Shown in pieces: positions 6,286 through 14,069 of a stretch of 14,749 nucleotides of DNA (position 1 is the first letter of the stretch; every line of letters begins with the position of its first letter). The stretch is from WS-9 sp036274595. Its GTDB lineage: Bacteria > Eisenbacteria > RBG-16-71-46 > SZUA-252. Where the stretch lies: positions 1 through 14,749 of the forward strand of contig DASUFL010000145.1 in the NCBI GenBank assembly GCA_036274595.1, given 5' to 3'. Below the pieces are notes generated by a model. That model was not told the origin of the DNA and did no database searches. It saw only the letters and a list, made by a program, of their open reading frames with translations. Both the position numbers and the translations under genes were made by a program.

Positions 6286-8484
6286 TCAACGGGTGACGGT
6301 GAGCACCTTGCCGACCGCGACGTTCCGCTCGAGATCGGACGCGCGCACCGAGATCCGGTGCTCGCCGGGCGAGAGGTCCTTCACTTCGAACCGGAAGGCC
6401 TCCTGCTTCTCGTCGAACATTCCGTCCTCCGGGAAGATGTCCGTCCAGTCCCCTCCGTCCACCGAGTACTCGATCGTCGTGATCCGCGTGTCGGCGTCGA
6501 TGGCCGACCCGCTCACCGTGATCGACTCGTGCCCGCCCTTCGGCGCGTTCCTGGACGTCTTCAGGTCCTCGATGCGCGGCGGAACGTTGTCGATCTCGAA
6601 CGGGCTGCCCGTGCGGTTGGTGCTGAGCGCCACCGACGGCGGATTGTCCGGCGTGTCCTTGGCTTCCACGCGCACGCGATACTCACCGTTCGGATAGGAC
6701 TCGGAGTCGAAGCTGTAGACGCGCTCGGGGTGGTCGGACACGAGCGGCCGCCACTCCTTCTCATCGTCGGCCTTGATCGAGACGTCGTACTTGAGGCCGT
6801 CGCCGTTCGGATCGAGCGCCTCCCAGGACACCGTTCGCACGCCCCGCGCCCACGCGGCGCTGGGATCGGATACCGCCTTGGGGCCGGTGCGCGGCATGTT
6901 GTACTCGATCTTCAGGCCGCTCGGGAACGTCTGCGAGATCTGCGGCGGGCGATAGTCTGGACCGCCTTCCATGTACGGATTGTCGGGACCGTAGACCTTG
7001 ATGTCGCCGATTTCGGGCGGGAGGTTTCGCTGCTGATACGCGACCTCGACCCACGAGACGACCGGACCATCGCCCCCGCCCCGCTTGAACGTCAGGCGAT
7101 ACTGGAGGAATCGCGACGGCGGGCTCTCGATGGGCGTGCTCCCCTTGATCGGCGTGTCCTTGGACCAGTCGCTCCATCCCTCGTCCGGCTCCTCGGAGAG
7201 GCCGCTGCGCGTGGACCAGAGGACCTCGCCCTGCCCCGTGAGTCCGGCGGTCATGCGCCCCCAGGACGCGACGGAGCGGAGATCGTAGGGCTGCGACGTG
7301 TAGGTGCCTTCCTTCGCGGGCCCCGAGCTCAATTCGTAGAGCACGGCGTCGTTCCCGGTCGCGACGTAGGTCGCGTTTCCGGAGCGCGCGATCGCGAGGA
7401 CCTGCTTCTCCTCCGGGACGCCGATCAACGCGTACTTCTTGTCGGTGCTCACCCGGAAGATCGCGGCGGATTCCCCGGTCGCCACGAGCACGCTCTTCGG
7501 GCCGTCGGGAACGACCGCGTAGATGAAATCGGTCGGCGGAGCGTAGAGAAGGCGGGCGCTCCCATCGGACTGCACGAGGAAGACGCCGCACTTGCTGCCG
7601 CTCGGCGTGACCTCGATGGCGTAGCCCACCGCGGCCGCCTGTCCGGGCGCGTCCGTCTTGGACTGGCGGTTGGTCCCCACGACGATCGAGCCGTCCGGAA
7701 GAACGGCGATGCCGCGCACCTCGTCCGAGTCCGAATCGTAGATGACGCGGGTTCCGCCGCTCTTGTCGACGCGAAGGAGAAGTCCCTTCGGCGCCGTGCC
7801 CGCGAGGAGCGCGCCGTCCTGCGCCTCGGCGAGCGCGAGGACGTTCACGTCCTTCGTCTCCGCGAGGACCGAGCCCTTCTTCGCCGCGGTGATCCGGTAG
7901 ATCTTCCCCTTCGAGCCCGTGCCGGCGTAGAGCGCGCCGTCCTTCCCGATGAGGAGGGACCAGATGGACTCCTCGCCCGTCTCGTAGTACCGGGTCGTGT
8001 CCCCCGCCGCGCCGACCCGGTAGACGATGCCGCCGGGAGCGGAGCCGGCGTACACGTTGTCCGCCTTGTCGATCACGAGCGAGGTGATCTCCCCTGCGCC
8101 GGTCTCCCAGACGACGCTCGCGCCCTTCTCTCGGGTCCAGCGATAGATCCGCCCGTTGTCACCCGTGCCGAAGTAGACGCGCCCCTTGGAATCGCGCGCC
8201 ACGCACCAGATGTAGGAGACCCCTTCGAGCCGCGTGGCGACCGAATCCCACGCGGGGCCGAGCGTCAGATAGCCGTCGCTCTCCAGAGCGACCCCCGCGA
8301 CGTGCTCTCCCTGGAGGAATCCCTGCAGATCGTCCGTCCTCCAGAACGACGTCTTCACGGCGAGGGCCGGGGACGCATGCCCCAGCATCGCGCCGATCAC
8401 GATCGCGCCGAACAGCCCCCATGCTCGGTTCAGAATCGGACTCCTTTCCTTGTCGGACACGGCCTTCACGGATGACGGGTTCAT
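6286..8484 (-). CDS. Exported seven-bladed beta-propeller protein with C-terminal Ig-like domains
   Basis: The predicted 732-residue protein starts with a signal peptide: a basic N-region, the hydrophobic core GLFGAIVIGAML and likely cleavage after ALA (residue 42). About seven blade repeats follow (roughly 85-385) with the recurring pattern D-G-x-hydrophobic-Y-x-G-T/S-G..G-x-I-Y-R. Examples are GRVYFGTGDNGRIYRW, NVYAGSAPGGIVYRV and GALYAGTGSKGKIYRI. This resembles two-component-regulator or NHL-type propellers. Residues about 395-485 form a Trp-rich beta domain. Residues about 545-635 and 636-732 look like Ig/Fn3 or Y_Y_Y-like sandwiches (WEALDPNGDGLKYDV; IEYSVDGGDW; DLSPGEHRISVRASD). No kinase, enzyme motif or C-terminal anchor is seen, so a binding or structural role in periplasm or outside the cell is inferred. 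Its ATG overlaps the stop of the S55-like gene (ATGA), and no good ribosome site precedes it, so it is probably made by coupled translation. Confidence 0.85.
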   Translation of the reverse strand: MNPSSVKAVSDKERSPILNRAWGLFGAIVIGAMLGHASPALAVKTSFWRTDDLQGFLQGEHVAGVALESDGYLTLGPAWDSVATRLEGVSYIWCVARDSKGRVYFGTGDNGRIYRWTREKGASVVWETGAGEITSLVIDKADNVYAGSAPGGIVYRVGAAGDTTRYYETGEESIWSLLIGKDGALYAGTGSKGKIYRITAAKKGSVLAETKDVNVLALAEAQDGALLAGTAPKGLLLRVDKSGGTRVIYDSDSDEVRGIAVLPDGSIVVGTNRQSKTDAPGQAAAVGYAIEVTPSGSKCGVFLVQSDGSARLLYAPPTDFIYAVVPDGPKSVLVATGESAAIFRVSTDKKYALIGVPEEKQVLAIARSGNATYVATGNDAVLYELSSGPAKEGTYTSQPYDLRSVASWGRMTAGLTGQGEVLWSTRSGLSEEPDEGWSDWSKDTPIKGSTPIESPPSRFLQYRLTFKRGGGDGPVVSWVEVAYQQRNLPPEIGDIKVYGPDNPYMEGGPDYRPPQISQTFPSGLKIEYNMPRTGPKAVSDPSAAWARGVRTVSWEALDPNGDGLKYDVSIKADDEKEWRPLVSDHPERVYSFDSESYPNGEYRVRVEAKDTPDNPPSVALSTNRTGSPFEIDNVPPRIEDLKTSRNAPKGGHESITVSGSAIDADTRITTIEYSVDGGDWTDIFPEDGMFDEKQEAFRFEVKDLSPGEHRISVRASDLERNVAVGKVLTVTR

Positions 8485-10298
8485 CGGGAGAGGTCCGGAA
8501 CGACGTCGAGCTTCGCGGTCTCGCTGCCCCGGACCACGGCGTCCATCGGAATCTCTTTCTCGGAGAGCGTCGCTCCCTTGGTGGCCGAGACCGCGCCCGA
8601 TTTCCTGTCGGCGGTGAGCACGCCAAGAATCGACGCGGGCGGTTGGGAGATCTCGCCCCCGCGCACGGTCGCGCCGCCCGCCTGCCGGAAGAGCTGGACG
8701 TAGATCCGGTCGAGGCGGCGCTCCGATTCGATGACCTGGACCAGCTGGTCGAACGTGTCGGGCTGGTAGCGGTCGGGCGTGCGCTCGCGCTCCCATCGGT
8801 CGGTCTCATCGCCGTCGGCGACGCGAATGCTCAGCTCCCCTTCGGGCGTCTGCGGCGGAATGTAGAGGCGGGTGCGCCGCGTCTCCTTCATCGCACCGCC
8901 GCGGCGGAGCGTGATCTCGACCTCGACGGAATCGCCGGGAGCGGCCGAAGCGGGACGCACGCGCACGTCCGAGATGCGCGTCGCCTCGAGCCCCAAGGTC
9001 GCCCGCACGTCGATCCTCGCGGAGTCGAGCGTGGAGGGACGGAAGTGGTCGCTCATCAGGAGCTGGAGCGATTGACTCACCTGCTCCCCGACCCCCGCGA
9101 CCGGAGACTGCGTGAGGAACACGTTCCCCTTCCGCACCGTCCGGGCGCCGGCGTTCATGTAGAACGTGAGGTCGTAATCGATGGTCGCGTAGCCCGCGTC
9201 GTTGAGCGCCTCGGAGATCGAGTTGACGACCGCCGATCCGACGAGGCTCGGGGTCAGGAGGCGATTGCGCACGACCTCGAAGTTGTAGCGCTTGTCCCGC
9301 TTTCCGGTGCCCTGGATGGCGACGTGAACCGGGATCATCGCGGGAGACGCGCCGAGCTCGCCCGAGACGCCGGTCGAGCGATCGGCGACGAGCGTGCCGC
9401 AGGTCGTGCTCGGCGAGCCCACCTTGGTGGAGATCTGCTGACTCGCGAAGATCGTGTGGATCGTGGCCGCCGTCAGCGGGAATCGCACCCACCCCATCGC
9501 GACGAACGGATGGCCGAACGCGAGGAGCCGGTCGCCGTCGCGGTAGGTCAGCGTGCCGATGGCGGCCGCGGACCAGTCGCCACGGATCAGCTCCACCCCG
9601 ACCGCGGAGCCAGGGACGAGAGAGTCGCACACGACGCCCGGCTGGTATCCGCCTCCCGGGCTCACGACGAAGCCGCGCTTCTCGATCCAGGGTTGGAGGA
9701 AGCTGACCGCCTCGGGGGTGAAGCCGGAGAGCGTGAGCGGCGTCGCGATGGCGCGTACGCCGGTCGGATCCTCGAGGGGATTCGTTCCAGGGGCGGGAGC
9801 GTCCGCGGACGACCCATCCGTCCCGAAATCGGCCAGACCGAGCCTCTGGTCCACGTCGTCCGGCGTCGGCTGGCCGGACGGCGGGAAGAGGCTCAACATC
9901 TCCTCGACGGGGGTGATCCCGCCGACGGGATCCTTGTTGAAAGCCCAGGCGTAGGCGATCGCCCCCAGGAGCTTTCCGTGGATGTAGACCGGGCTCCCGC
10001 TCATGCCGGCGATGATCCCGGTCCGCTCGAGGTCGTGACCGGCGGCGCGAGCCAGGACGAGGTTGGCGCCCGGCCGGTAGCCCCGGAGGACGCCGAGGAT
10101 CGTGACCTGGAACGTGTCGATCCTGGTCCCCTCGAAGACCGTGAGCCCGTATCCCGTCATGCCGGCCTTCACGGAGTCGACGGGGAAGACGCCCGGCAAG
10201 GGACGCGCCGAAGCCGCGACGGAACGATGCGCGGCTGGGACAATCAAAGAAGCTGTAAGCAGCGTCAGGACGGCGGCTTTACGAGTTAATTTCATCAT
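8481..10298 (-). CDS. Exported SpoIVB-like (peptidase S55 family) putative serine protease
   Basis: The predicted 605-residue protein begins with a signal peptide (KLTRK, then hydrophobic residues 9-22, cleavage near 28-29). An N-terminal segment GMTGYGLTVFEGTRIDTFQV (46-65) leads to ERTGIIAGMSGSPVYI (91-106), in which Ser100 corresponds to the S55 catalytic serine; GAIAYAW and DPVGGITPVEEML (123-135) follow, as in SpoIVB. A second block, IGTLTYRDGDRLLAFGHPF (247-265), matches the SpoIVB GTLTF...GALGH segment and supplies His263. The order is thus Ser then His, the reverse of SpoIVB. The acid residue is not certain. The remaining 300 residues are beta-rich and unassigned. Sporulation is not implied, since such proteins occur in non-sporulating Acidobacteria and Deltaproteobacteria. 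The start overlaps the mutS stop. AAGGG lies 1 nt before the first ATG and 4 nt before a second ATG at 10295, which may be the true start. Confidence 0.85.
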   Translation of the reverse strand: MMKLTRKAAVLTLLTASLIVPAAHRSVAASARPLPGVFPVDSVKAGMTGYGLTVFEGTRIDTFQVTILGVLRGYRPGANLVLARAAGHDLERTGIIAGMSGSPVYIHGKLLGAIAYAWAFNKDPVGGITPVEEMLSLFPPSGQPTPDDVDQRLGLADFGTDGSSADAPAPGTNPLEDPTGVRAIATPLTLSGFTPEAVSFLQPWIEKRGFVVSPGGGYQPGVVCDSLVPGSAVGVELIRGDWSAAAIGTLTYRDGDRLLAFGHPFVAMGWVRFPLTAATIHTIFASQQISTKVGSPSTTCGTLVADRSTGVSGELGASPAMIPVHVAIQGTGKRDKRYNFEVVRNRLLTPSLVGSAVVNSISEALNDAGYATIDYDLTFYMNAGARTVRKGNVFLTQSPVAGVGEQVSQSLQLLMSDHFRPSTLDSARIDVRATLGLEATRISDVRVRPASAAPGDSVEVEITLRRGGAMKETRRTRLYIPPQTPEGELSIRVADGDETDRWERERTPDRYQPDTFDQLVQVIESERRLDRIYVQLFRQAGGATVRGGEISQPPASILGVLTADRKSGAVSATKGATLSEKEIPMDAVVRGSETAKLDVVPDLSR

Positions 10299-12961
10299 TC
10301 CCTTGAATGTTGGAGTGGATCCAGTGCGGCCGCGCCGGCCGCGGTGCGGGCCTGGTCGCGGAGCCGGGCCAGCTCGTTCAGGGCCTGGACCGGCGTGAGG
10401 GATTCCACCGGAAGGTCCGCCAGCGCCGTGAGAAGCGCCCGCCGTTCCTCCAGGGAGACCCCCCCGTCTCCATGCTCTACGGGTGTACCCCGTTTCCGTG
10501 CGGCCGTTCGTTCCGGGACCGGACGGGCATGCTCGGCCTCCAGACGGGCCAGCACGTCCCGCGCTCGGCGGAGCACCGGCTCCGTCACGCCCGCGAGCTG
10601 GGCCACATGGATCCCGTAGGATCGATCGGCTCTTCCTGGCGCGATCTGGTGCAGGAAAACGATCTCCCCTCCCTCCTCCGCCACCCGGACCGTCCGGTTC
10701 CGGAGCCGAGGCAGGTGGTCCGTCAGCTCCGTCAATTCATGATAGTGCGTCGCGAAGATGGTGCGGGGCCGCGCTTCGGGACCGTCGTGGAGCGCTTCCG
10801 TCACGGCCCAGGCGAGGCTCAATCCGTCGTACGTGCTCGTGCCCCGGCCCACCTCGTCCAGCAGCACCAGGCTCCGGTCGGTCGCCTGCCGGAGGATCGT
10901 CGCGGTCTCCTTCATCTCGATGAAGAAGGTCGAGGCGCCACGGGCGATCTGATCCGATGCCCCCACGCGGGTGAAGATTCGATCGACGAGCCCCACCGTC
11001 GCGGCCGCGCACGGGACGAACGATCCGATCTGCGCGAGGTAGACGCAGAGCCCTACCTGGCGGAGGAAGGTCGACTTCCCTCCCATGTTCGGACCGGTGA
11101 TGAGCCAGACCTGCTCCACGTCGGGGTCGAGGATGCAGTCGTTGGGCACGAATCCGCCCGGCGGGAGCGCGCGCTCCACCATCGGATGGCGCGCGCGCTC
11201 GAGGATGAGCCGGCGGTCGTCCGCGAGCTCGGGCTTGACCCAGCGCTCGCGTGCCGCCACGTCGCCGAGCGAGAGATGGAGATCGATCTCCGCGATGACG
11301 CGCGCGGCCGCGGTGAGGTCGCCGATCCGCCCGAGCGCGAGGTCGCGGATCCTCTGGAAATGCGCCGCCTCGATCTTGTGGCTCTCGATGCTCGACGCTT
11401 CGATCCGCTGCTCCATCTGGCTCAGCTCCGGCGTGGCGAAGCGCTCCGCGCCGGTCAGGGTCTGGCGGCGAACGTAATCGTCCGGCACGCGCCCAAGCTG
11501 CGAGCGGGTGACCTCGATGAGATAGCCGAACGTCCGGTGATAGAGAACGCGCAGGTTCACGATTCCCGTGCGCTCCCGCTCGCGCGCTTCGAGCGCGAGC
11601 ACGCGCGCGCGCACGTCGGAGGCATCGCCGCGCAGGCGATCGAGCTCCTCATCGTAGCCGGGGCGCACGATGCCTCCCTGCGTCGCGTGGAGCGGGAGCT
11701 CCTCGACGAGCGCGGCCTCGAGCTCTGCGGCGAGATTCGAGAGGTCTGGCAGCGCGCGGCGCCAGGCGTCCAGCACCCGATGCGTGCGCCCTTCGAGCGC
11801 GAGCCTCAAACCCGGCAGGCGGCGGAGCCCATCGCGAAGCGATCCGAGATCGCGCGGGGTCGCGCGCCCCGAGCCGAGAAGGCCGAGACAGCGCTCGAGG
11901 TCGGGAACCCGGTGAAGCCGATCCCGCATCTCGCCTCGAAGGACGGCCGAAGCGGCGAAGCACTCCGTCTTGGCCAGCCTCGTGTCGAGAAGCGCGCGAT
12001 CGCTCGTCGGAGCGCGAAGCAAGGCACGAAGCGCGCGCGCCCCCATCGACGTCTCCGTGCGGTCGAGGAGCGCGAGCAGTGTGTGATCCGGCCCCGCGGG
12101 CGACGCGAGGACTTCGAGATTCCGGAGCGTGACGTCGTCCACGACGAGCGGCGCGCCCTCGCGGAGCGGGCGGAGGTCGCGGAACTGTGGCAGGTCGGAC
12201 TTCTTCAACGTCTGGAGATAGGCGAGGAGCGCGCCTGCGGCGCCCATCCCCTCGCGCGCACCGTCCAGGCCGAAGGCATCGAGGCTCAGCACCTGGAAGC
12301 GCCGCTTGAGCTCGGCCTCGCCCGACCTCGCGTCGAAGCGGGCCGGCTCCCAGCGGGTCGGCGTCGCCCCGCTGAAGCCCAGGGAGGCGAGCGGAAGCGC
12401 CTGGCCGGTCGCGCCCGTGGCGTCACCCGATCGGAACGCGCCCTCCGGGACGAGGACCTCGCGCGCCGGGAACTCGATCGCGATGGATTCGAGATCCTGT
12501 GGCGCCACGTGGCCCACGCGGAATTCGCCAGTCGACACCTCGGCCACCGCGACGCCGACGCGCTCCTCACCCGGCAGGAGCGCCACGATGAAGTTGCTCT
12601 CCTGCGTGTCGAGGAGCCCCGGGCGGGTCACCGTGCCCGGTGTGACCACCTCGATGACCTGGCGCTCGACGAGTCCCTTCGCCTCGGACGCGGCCTCCAT
12701 CTGCTCCGCGATGGCGACCGAGTATCCGTGCTGGACGAGCTTCTTCAGATAGCTCTCGACCGCGTGGTGCGGAACGCCGGCGAGCGGGAGAGGATCGCGC
12801 TTCTTGTCCCGGGATGTCAGGGCGATGCCGAGGACGCGCGAGGCGATGAGGGCGTCGTCGCCGAAGGTCTCGTAGAAATCGCCCATCCGGAAGAGGAGGA
12901 TGCAGCCTGGATGCTCCGCCTTGAGCCGGCGGTACTGGTCCAGCATCGGGGTCGATTCCAC
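10295..12961 (-). CDS. mutS: DNA mismatch repair protein MutS
   Basis: MutS recognises mispaired bases and small loops as a dimer and recruits MutL. The predicted 888-residue protein is of normal length with all domains. The mismatch-binding domain has GDFYE with the Phe-x-Glu pair at 29-31. Connector and core/lever/clamp domains follow (about 125-560). The ATPase domain has Walker A GPNMGGKS (623-630), DQIARGASTFFIEMKET (about 665-685), Walker B LVLLDE ending at 703, and ATHYHEL (about 735). The C-terminal tail contains LTPVQALNELARL. GTG at 12961 is preferred over ATG at 12946. The earlier start retains the family-conserved TPM near the N-terminus (VESTPMLDQY) and has AGAGGG upstream. The ATG has no ribosome site. 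The gene sits 7 nt after the SPOR gene, and its stop overlaps the S55-like start (ATGA). Confidence 0.97.
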   Translation of the reverse strand: MESTPMLDQYRRLKAEHPGCILLFRMGDFYETFGDDALIASRVLGIALTSRDKKRDPLPLAGVPHHAVESYLKKLVQHGYSVAIAEQMEAASEAKGLVERQVIEVVTPGTVTRPGLLDTQESNFIVALLPGEERVGVAVAEVSTGEFRVGHVAPQDLESIAIEFPAREVLVPEGAFRSGDATGATGQALPLASLGFSGATPTRWEPARFDARSGEAELKRRFQVLSLDAFGLDGAREGMGAAGALLAYLQTLKKSDLPQFRDLRPLREGAPLVVDDVTLRNLEVLASPAGPDHTLLALLDRTETSMGARALRALLRAPTSDRALLDTRLAKTECFAASAVLRGEMRDRLHRVPDLERCLGLLGSGRATPRDLGSLRDGLRRLPGLRLALEGRTHRVLDAWRRALPDLSNLAAELEAALVEELPLHATQGGIVRPGYDEELDRLRGDASDVRARVLALEARERERTGIVNLRVLYHRTFGYLIEVTRSQLGRVPDDYVRRQTLTGAERFATPELSQMEQRIEASSIESHKIEAAHFQRIRDLALGRIGDLTAAARVIAEIDLHLSLGDVAARERWVKPELADDRRLILERARHPMVERALPPGGFVPNDCILDPDVEQVWLITGPNMGGKSTFLRQVGLCVYLAQIGSFVPCAAATVGLVDRIFTRVGASDQIARGASTFFIEMKETATILRQATDRSLVLLDEVGRGTSTYDGLSLAWAVTEALHDGPEARPRTIFATHYHELTELTDHLPRLRNRTVRVAEEGGEIVFLHQIAPGRADRSYGIHVAQLAGVTEPVLRRARDVLARLEAEHARPVPERTAARKRGTPVEHGDGGVSLEERRALLTALADLPVESLTPVQALNELARLRDQARTAAGAAALDPLQHSRE

Positions 12962-12964
12962 GGA

Positions 12965-12970
12965 CCCTCT
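12965..12970 (-). promoter_or_regulatory. Ribosome-binding site of mutS overlapping the upstream stop codon
   Basis: AGAGGG lies 3 nt upstream of the GTG at 12961 and shares its first two bases with the TAG stop of the SPOR-domain gene (12969-12971). It supports the GTG start of mutS and suggests that translation of mutS depends partly on ribosomes finishing the upstream gene. Confidence 0.55.
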
Positions 12971-14069
12971 AGCGCGGAACGATGGTGTAGGAGAAGCCGC
13001 GCTCCCGGCGGAGGCGCTCGCCCATGGCCTTGGCCTCGTCGCGCGTGGTGAACGCGCCCGCGCGCACACGGAAGACCGGCGGGGTCTCCGGTCCCGCCTT
13101 CACCGAGACATCCTCGACGCCCGATGTCTTGAGATCCTTCGCGAGCGATTCGGCGAGGTCGCGCCGGCTGAACGCGCCGACCTGGAGCGCGAACCCGCCG
13201 CGAAGGGTGAGCGGCCCGGGCGCGTCCGGCGCGACCGTGATGCGGATGCCCCGATCGCGCACCCGCGTGGCCTCGTACGAAGCGGGATAGCGAACCATGA
13301 CCTGGCGGAAGACGCCGGAGGCATCCCCCGTGCGTCCGACCGCCTCGAGTCCGGTGCCCAGCGCGTACAGCGCCTGCGGCACGTAGTCCCCTTTCGGATG
13401 TCCCTCGAGCAGTCGCTTGAGCGCATCGCCGGCGTCGGCCGGCCGGCTCGCGTGGAGCGCCGCCTGCGCGAGCGCAAAGTTGTAGGCTTCCTCCTGCGGG
13501 CTCCCCTCGAGATCGGGCGCGGCCTGATGGAGGCCCGTGAGCGCGCCGACGGCATCGCCGCGCGCGAGCTGGGCGAGCCCGAGGAGCACGAGCGCCTGAC
13601 GGCCGACGAAGTCCTTCTCGACGCCGGGCGAGAAGAGGGCGAGCAGCCGCTCCGACTCCGAGTACTCGCCGCGCACGTACCGGACCTTCGCCAGGGCGAG
13701 CGTGGCCTCGCGACGATGGAGTCCCTTCGGATAATCGCGCAGGTAGTTCTGGAGCGCTTCCTGGTAGGCATCCCCGTCCTCGATGAGGACGGCGGTGAGA
13801 TAGGCGAAGTCGTCTTCCTTCTCATGGGGCACGCGGCCGCTCGTGACGGGTGCCAAGTAGTCGCGCGCTCCCTGGACGTTGCCATCGGCGAGGGCTTCCC
13901 GCGCGAGCGCGATCGCCCGCTCCTCCGGCGACGGCCCACGGTCCGGCGACGGCCTGGGCTTCGAAGCCGTCTTCGCGCCGAGGCTGGCCGCAGCCAGCGC
14001 GAGCACGAGAGCGGCCAGGAGGCCGCGCAGCGCGAGCGAGCGCACCGGCAGTCTCACGCGCGCGCCCAT
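12969..14069 (-). CDS. Exported TPR and SPOR-domain protein
   Basis: The predicted 366-residue protein has a signal peptide or N-terminal anchor: RVRLPVR, then a hydrophobic stretch of Ala and Leu (about 16-30), with possible cleavage near 32. Residues 48-265 form several degenerate TPR helices (for example AYQEALQNYLRDYPKG, YALGTGLEAVGRTGDA). Residues 291-366 form a SPOR domain with both halves of the repeat: GFALQVGAFSRRDLAESLA and FRVRAGAFTTRDEAKAMG. SPOR domains bind glycan strands stripped of stem peptides, typically at division sites, so a periplasmic cell-wall role is inferred. ATG at 14069 has GGAG 8 nt upstream and overlaps the lapB end by 16 nt. A GTG at 14057 (GTGA overlap with that stop) is an alternative and would leave a similar signal peptide. 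The gene is followed 7 nt later by mutS. Confidence 0.88.
   Translation of the reverse strand: MGARVRLPVRSLALRGLLAALVLALAAASLGAKTASKPRPSPDRGPSPEERAIALAREALADGNVQGARDYLAPVTSGRVPHEKEDDFAYLTAVLIEDGDAYQEALQNYLRDYPKGLHRREATLALAKVRYVRGEYSESERLLALFSPGVEKDFVGRQALVLLGLAQLARGDAVGALTGLHQAAPDLEGSPQEEAYNFALAQAALHASRPADAGDALKRLLEGHPKGDYVPQALYALGTGLEAVGRTGDASGVFRQVMVRYPASYEATRVRDRGIRITVAPDAPGPLTLRGGFALQVGAFSRRDLAESLAKDLKTSGVEDVSVKAGPETPPVFRVRAGAFTTRDEAKAMGERLRRERGFSYTIVPR

Noticed and set aside
6072..6289. Small minus-strand frame of 73 codons across the intergenic gap
   Set aside because: It begins at a TTG overlapping the propeller stop, lacks a ribosome site, is Arg/Ala-rich and ends just inside the multi-GAF gene. 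It is probably chance.
8485..8796. Upstream extension of the propeller gene by 104 codons
   Set aside because: The extension overlaps the S55-like gene in another frame and is Arg/Pro-rich. The ATG at 8484 directly precedes a typical signal peptide and gives the ATGA overlap.
10307..13051. Plus-strand open frame of 914 codons opposite mutS
   Set aside because: It mirrors the mutS codon bias, has low-complexity Arg/Glu-rich content and no recognisable motif. The minus-strand MutS is certain.
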